Part shown: positions 30,576-33,942 of the stretch, piece by piece | Layout of the letters: each line of letters opens with the position of its first letter | How positions within the stretch are numbered: the stretch's first letter is position 1 | NCBI GenBank assembly: GCA_029266615.1 | Contig: JAQSWN010000084.1 | Coordinates: 1 to 33,942, forward strand | Length of the DNA: 33,942 bases | Reading direction: 5' to 3' | From: Polyangiaceae bacterium | GTDB lineage: Bacteria > Myxococcota_A > Polyangia > Polyangiales > Polyangiaceae | Translations under genes and position numbers: made by a program | Notes under the pieces: generated by a model | The model's database searches: none | Told to the model about the DNA's origin: nothing | The model's input: only the letters and a program-made list of their open reading frames with translations

Positions 30576-32327
30576 TTGGCGAATAAATCCAAAGCCCTCG
30601 GAAGCTTCATACCCCTCGTCGCCACCGTCGCGCTGCTCGCGGCCTCTGCCTGCACCGGTAACCTCTCCGGCAATGGCGACGCTCCTGGCGCCGGCGCCAC
30701 CAGCGCGACGGGCGGCTCGAGCAGCGCCGGCACGCCTGGTGGCGGCTCGGCCACCATGGGCGCGGGGGGCCCCGTGGATACTCTGGACTGTACCAATCAC
30801 GTGGTGGACCCGGGGCCTTCGCCGATGCGCCTGCTCTCGCGTCGGCAGTACTTGAACACGGTCAAGGAGCTGGCCGGTGACGTACCCGGCCTCGAGCAAG
30901 CGTTGGGACAGACCGAAGACGCCTCCGCGTTCGGGCTCGTTCAGCCGGATGTGACGCAGGTCGAGCTCGAGCACTATCAGGCTGCGGCCAACGCGGTCGC
31001 GGCCGCCATCGTGACCGACCCTGCGCGCCTGGACAAAGTCGCGCCCTGCGCGAGCGGCGCGGCCCCAACCGAATGTGCCAAGAGCTTGGTGACGAAGCTC
31101 GGCGCGCTCGCCTACCGCGCGCCGATCACGGATCCCGCGGACATCGAACGCCACGTGCAGCTGTTCAGCGCCGGCATCGCCACCAGCTACGCGCACGGTA
31201 TCGAGCTGCTGCTGCAAGGCATGCTGCAGTCGCCGCGCTTCCTATACAAAGTAGAGATCGGTACCGGGGAGAAGGTCAGCGATAAGGCGGTCAAGCTCTC
31301 GGCTTACGAGGTTGCGGCGCGGCTCTCCTACGCGCTCTGGGATTCGCCGCCGAACGAGAAGCTCGTTGCGGCGGCCGCCGGCGGTGGCCTGAACGACGCC
31401 GCCGCTGTGAGCTCGCAGCTCACGTGGATGCTGCAAGACGCCAAGGGAGAGAAGCTGGTTCATCGCTTCCTCGAAACCTGGCTGCACCTCGGTCAAATCG
31501 ATCGGCTCGTGAAGAGCTCGGAGCGGTACTCGCAGTTTCAAGCGCCCAGCTTCAAGGAGTCGCTCAAGGGCCAGGCCCGCGCGTTCTTCGACGACCTCTT
31601 GGCCAATCAGGGCGGCAAGCTCCAAGCCCTCTTCAAGTCGCAGACCGTCTTTTACAACAAAGATTTGGGCGACTACTACGGCGCGAGCGGCACGGACGCG
31701 TTCCAATCATTGGTGAAGACGGACGGCACCGCGGCCGGCATCCTCACGCTGCCGATCGTGATGGCCGTGCAAGGCAAACCCGACGAAAGCTCCCCGATTT
31801 ACCGCGGTCGCTTCGTGCGCGAGGCGCTGCTCTGCCAGCAGCTGCCGGCCCCGCCCGCGAACATTCCGCCGGCTCCAACCGTCATGGCCGGTGTCTCCAC
31901 GCGCGAGCGCTCGGCGCAGCACGCTTCGGACCCAACCTGCGCAGGCTGTCACATGCTGCTCGACCAAGTAGGTTTTGGTTTCGAGAACTACGACACGCTC
32001 GGCCGCTACCGCACGGAAGACGGCGGCAAGCCAATCGACGCGAGCGGCCAGCTCGTGGGCACGCGCGACGCGAACGGCCCCTTCAACGGCGTTCAGGAGC
32101 TGGCCGAAAAGCTCGCCGGGAGCGCGGAGGTCAAAGAGTGCGTGACGCGACAGTGGTTCCGCTTCGCGATCAGCCGCTTCGAGCAGCCCGTCGACGGGTG
32201 CAGCATGAAGAGCTTACTGGATAGGTTCGACGCCGCAGGACAAGACTTGAACACCCTTCCCCAAGCCATCGTGCAAACCGACGCCTTCCTCTACCGCCGC
32301 CCGCTGGACTCGGAGGTGAAGCCGTGA
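30576..32327 (+). CDS. Lipoprotein of the DUF1587/DUF1595/DUF1592/DUF1588/DUF1585 family
   Basis: A 583-residue protein with a TTG start and a lipoprotein leader (LVATVALLAASAC, Cys27), then a Gly/Ser/Ala-rich spacer. The multi-domain series typical of Planctomycetes and Myxococcota follows: PMRLLSRRQYLNTVKELAG (83-101), ALAYRAPITDPADIERHVQL (178-197), ARLSYALWDSPPNEKL, LVHRFLETWLHLGQID and SSPIYRGRFVREALLCQQLP. A C455-A-G-C458-H459 motif in DPTCAGCHMLLDQVGFGFE (452-470) looks like a c-type haem site. The last domain ends AFLYRRPL. The role is unknown. The DUF1552 gene follows with a GTGA overlap. No better start than TTG was found upstream. Confidence 0.92.
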   Translation: MANKSKALGSFIPLVATVALLAASACTGNLSGNGDAPGAGATSATGGSSSAGTPGGGSATMGAGGPVDTLDCTNHVVDPGPSPMRLLSRRQYLNTVKELAGDVPGLEQALGQTEDASAFGLVQPDVTQVELEHYQAAANAVAAAIVTDPARLDKVAPCASGAAPTECAKSLVTKLGALAYRAPITDPADIERHVQLFSAGIATSYAHGIELLLQGMLQSPRFLYKVEIGTGEKVSDKAVKLSAYEVAARLSYALWDSPPNEKLVAAAAGGGLNDAAAVSSQLTWMLQDAKGEKLVHRFLETWLHLGQIDRLVKSSERYSQFQAPSFKESLKGQARAFFDDLLANQGGKLQALFKSQTVFYNKDLGDYYGASGTDAFQSLVKTDGTAAGILTLPIVMAVQGKPDESSPIYRGRFVREALLCQQLPAPPANIPPAPTVMAGVSTRERSAQHASDPTCAGCHMLLDQVGFGFENYDTLGRYRTEDGGKPIDASGQLVGTRDANGPFNGVQELAEKLAGSAEVKECVTRQWFRFAISRFEQPVDGCSMKSLLDRFDAAGQDLNTLPQAIVQTDAFLYRRPLDSEVKP

Positions 32328-33942
32328 GCCAAAACGAGCCCATCGATCTGCGCACCGCCATCAGTCGCCGCAAGCTGCTGGGTGGCTTGAGCGCGCTCAC
32401 CGTCGCCCTCGCGAGCCCCATCTGGCGACCCGCCACCGTGTTCGGCCAAGACGCAAACACCAAGGCCGCTAAGCGTTTTCTAGGCATTTTCAGCGCCAAC
32501 GGCACCGTCGGCAAGTCCTTCTGGCAGAGCGGCGCCGGCACCGACATCCCGCTCGGCACGATGACGCCTATCTTGTCGTCACTCGAGACGTACAAGGACA
32601 AGCTGCTCGTCCTCAAGGGCTTGCACATGTACTCGACGATCGAGAACGAGCTCGGTCAAGTAGACGGCGCGGAGGGCGCGCTAGACGTCCCGAACAAACC
32701 GGGCGGCCCGCACATGAAGGGCCCGGGCGCGATGCTCACCGGCGGCTCACTCCTCGCCGGCAGCTTCACCGGCTCCGGCGGCCCCGCGGGCTGGGCGGAC
32801 CGCCAGTCGGTGGACCAGTACATTGCCGAGCGCATCGGTGCGACCGGCGTGCAGTACAAGTCGCTCGAGTTCGGTGTGCGCATCGAGGGGCAGGAGCCGC
32901 TGCGCGTCATCTCCTACCGGGGGCCGAACCAGCCGAACACGGCCGTAGACGACCCGTTTCAGATGTACCAGCGCATCTTCGCGGACGCTAACCTGTCGCA
33001 GGAGGAGTTGAAGAAGGTGCTCGCCGAGCGCCAGAGCGTGCTCGACTTTTTGAAGGACGACCTCGCACGCTTGCAGGGCCGGGTCAGCAGCGAAGACAAA
33101 GCAAAGCTCGAGGCGCACCTAGCCGGTATCCGTAACCTCGAACAACGCCTGCAAAACTCCGGCAATAGCTGTGTTCCGCTCACGATGCCGGCCAAGTTCG
33201 ATACGCGCGCGATGGATAAATTTCCGGAAGTCTCCAAGCTGCAGCTGGACCTCATGCTGCTCGCTCACACGTGCGGCATGACACGCGTCTCCACGTTCAT
33301 GTTCGCCAACGCCGACAGCTGGCAATACTACCCGTGGATCGGGGTGAACGAAGAGCACCACGAGCTGTCGCACGCCGGTGACGACGACGCGGCCGCGAAC
33401 GAAAAGCTCGTCAAAATCAATCAGTGGCACAGCGAGCAGTTCAAGTACGTGCTCGACAAGCTCGCCGACGTGCAGGAGCCAGACGGTACCAGCATGCTGG
33501 ACAGCAGCCTCATCCTCTGGGGCAACGAGCTCGGCGCGGGCAATACGCACACGTACAAGAACATTCCCTGGGTGCTCGCGGGCGGCGCGGCCGGCTACCT
33601 AAAAATGGGCCGGCAGATAAACTACGCCGACAAGCCGCACAACGACTTGCTCGTCTCCGTATGCAACGCCATGGGATTCGACGACGTGAAAACGTTCGGG
33701 ATCCCCGGAGTATGCACGGGACCGCTACAAGGGCTCCAAGCCGGACCTAATGCCCACCCCCCGTGCGTGCTCGGCCCTCGGCCTGCGCGCGCCGGCCCCT
33801 CCCAAGCGTCGTGCTCGGCCTTCGGCCTGCGCGCGCCTCGGGAGGGGAACACACCGCGCACTCGCCTCGGATGGGAGGGCTTGTGGGCTCGCGTTGGGGT
33901 TGGGTCGCGCATTGCCTTCGGCTCGCGCGTTGGGGTTGGGTC
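32324..33942 (+). CDS. Tat-exported DUF1552 protein, 3' end runs out of window
   Basis: It starts at GTG 32324 in the GTGA overlap with the upstream gene. The N-terminus has a twin-arginine leader (ISRRKLLGGLSALTVALASP, R15-R16). FLGIFSANGTVGKSFWQSG, LLVLKGLHMYS, QLDLMLLAHTCGMTRVSTFM and LILWGNELGAGNTHTYKNIP are family blocks, so it is a DUF1552 protein, usually encoded beside DUF1592. The conserved part ends at CTGPLQGL (464-471, nucleotide 33736), where related proteins usually stop. Here the frame continues with no stop for at least 68 more codons, through GC-rich repeats, to the window edge. The true end is therefore unknown. Confidence 0.9.
   Translation, partial: MSQNEPIDLRTAISRRKLLGGLSALTVALASPIWRPATVFGQDANTKAAKRFLGIFSANGTVGKSFWQSGAGTDIPLGTMTPILSSLETYKDKLLVLKGLHMYSTIENELGQVDGAEGALDVPNKPGGPHMKGPGAMLTGGSLLAGSFTGSGGPAGWADRQSVDQYIAERIGATGVQYKSLEFGVRIEGQEPLRVISYRGPNQPNTAVDDPFQMYQRIFADANLSQEELKKVLAERQSVLDFLKDDLARLQGRVSSEDKAKLEAHLAGIRNLEQRLQNSGNSCVPLTMPAKFDTRAMDKFPEVSKLQLDLMLLAHTCGMTRVSTFMFANADSWQYYPWIGVNEEHHELSHAGDDDAAANEKLVKINQWHSEQFKYVLDKLADVQEPDGTSMLDSSLILWGNELGAGNTHTYKNIPWVLAGGAAGYLKMGRQINYADKPHNDLLVSVCNAMGFDDVKTFGIPGVCTGPLQGLQAGPNAHPPCVLGPRPARAGPSQASCSAFGLRAPREGNTPRTRLGWEGLWARVGVGSRIAFGSRVGVG
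33767..33837. repeat. Direct repeat of 27 bp, GC-rich, with palindromic core
   Basis: GTGCTCGGCC-(C/T)-TCGGCCTGCGCGCGCC occurs at 33767-33793 and 33811-33837, with one mismatch. The second copy is flanked by CCCCTCCC (33797 on) and GGGAGGGG (33840 on), which are inverted and could form an arm around it. Each copy lies in the reading frame of the DUF1552 gene, but the composition is unlike the body of that gene. Confidence 0.8.
33891..33942. repeat. 36-bp tandem repeat at the window edge
   Basis: GCGTTGGGGTTGGGTC begins at 33891 and again at 33927, giving a 36-bp period (12 codons, frame-preserving) that reaches the end of the window. The spacer (33907-33926) contains a GCCTTCGGC core like that of the preceding 27-bp repeat. 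More copies may follow beyond the window. Confidence 0.75.

Noticed and set aside
33767-33942. CRISPR array at the window edge
   Set aside because: The repeats are too few, with two unlike units and no regular spacers; the second set is a plain tandem repeat, and no cas gene is present.

Overview
The window is GC-rich, gene-dense DNA (about 30 protein genes on both strands) that looks like a myxobacterium, most likely of the Polyangiales/Sorangium side of Myxococcota. The reasons are the high GC content and G/C-biased third codon positions, many Ser/Thr kinases and ECF-type sigma factors, GTG and TTG starts, a secreted DUF1592/DUF1552 pair, and many lipoproteins and outer-membrane proteins of unknown role. 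This placement is inference; no rRNA or tRNA gene was seen. No CRISPR array, transposase or prophage was seen.

Layout. (a) 1-4029, minus strand: a tightly overlapping three-gene cassette made of a TLC/NPTT-like membrane transporter, an Omp85-type beta barrel and a lipoprotein (3' end outside the window) that carries a kinase-like HxDxRxxN ... DxG signature. (b) 4111-8175, plus: the Tex RNA-binding factor, an ECF-like sigma factor fused to a membrane anchor, two stacked palindromes, and an alpha/beta hydrolase broken by an internal deletion. (c) 8160-11369: a PNPOx-GNAT fusion divergent from a MocR/PdxR-type regulator across a perfect inverted repeat, then a scramblase-like protein. (d) 11830-15168, plus: a Ser/Thr kinase with a cyclic-nucleotide-binding domain, an RsbW-like ATPase, and a DTW-domain tRNA-modifying enzyme fused to what looks like a dead DnaQ-type exonuclease. 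(e) 20630-15153, minus: a START-domain protein, a TerB-like protein and a three-gene Fbp-type ABC importer. (f) 20719-23301: a small lipoprotein, a protein resembling glutamyl-tRNA reductase without its catalytic cysteine or NADPH domain, a LON-substrate-binding-domain protein and uridine kinase. (g) 23303-27926: a dCache-sensor Ser/Thr kinase, pirin, an HNH nuclease and a DUF3445 haem-oxygenase-like protein. (h) 27958-30414: an outer-membrane-type protein divergent from an ECF sigma factor and its membrane-bound TPR partner. (i) 30576-33942, plus: a DUF1592-family lipoprotein and a Tat-exported DUF1552 protein whose frame runs, without its expected stop, into GC-rich repeats at the window edge.

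The most promising candidate for an undescribed system is cassette (a): a possible nucleotide translocase, an outer-membrane barrel and a kinase-like lipoprotein, suggesting phosphorylation or nucleotide transfer in the cell envelope. Other items worth testing are the glutamyl-tRNA-reductase-like pseudoenzyme, the DTW-exonuclease fusion and the membrane-anchored sigma factor. Several signalling genes (two kinases, an RsbW-like ATPase, two sigma-like factors) lie close together but are not in a single operon.
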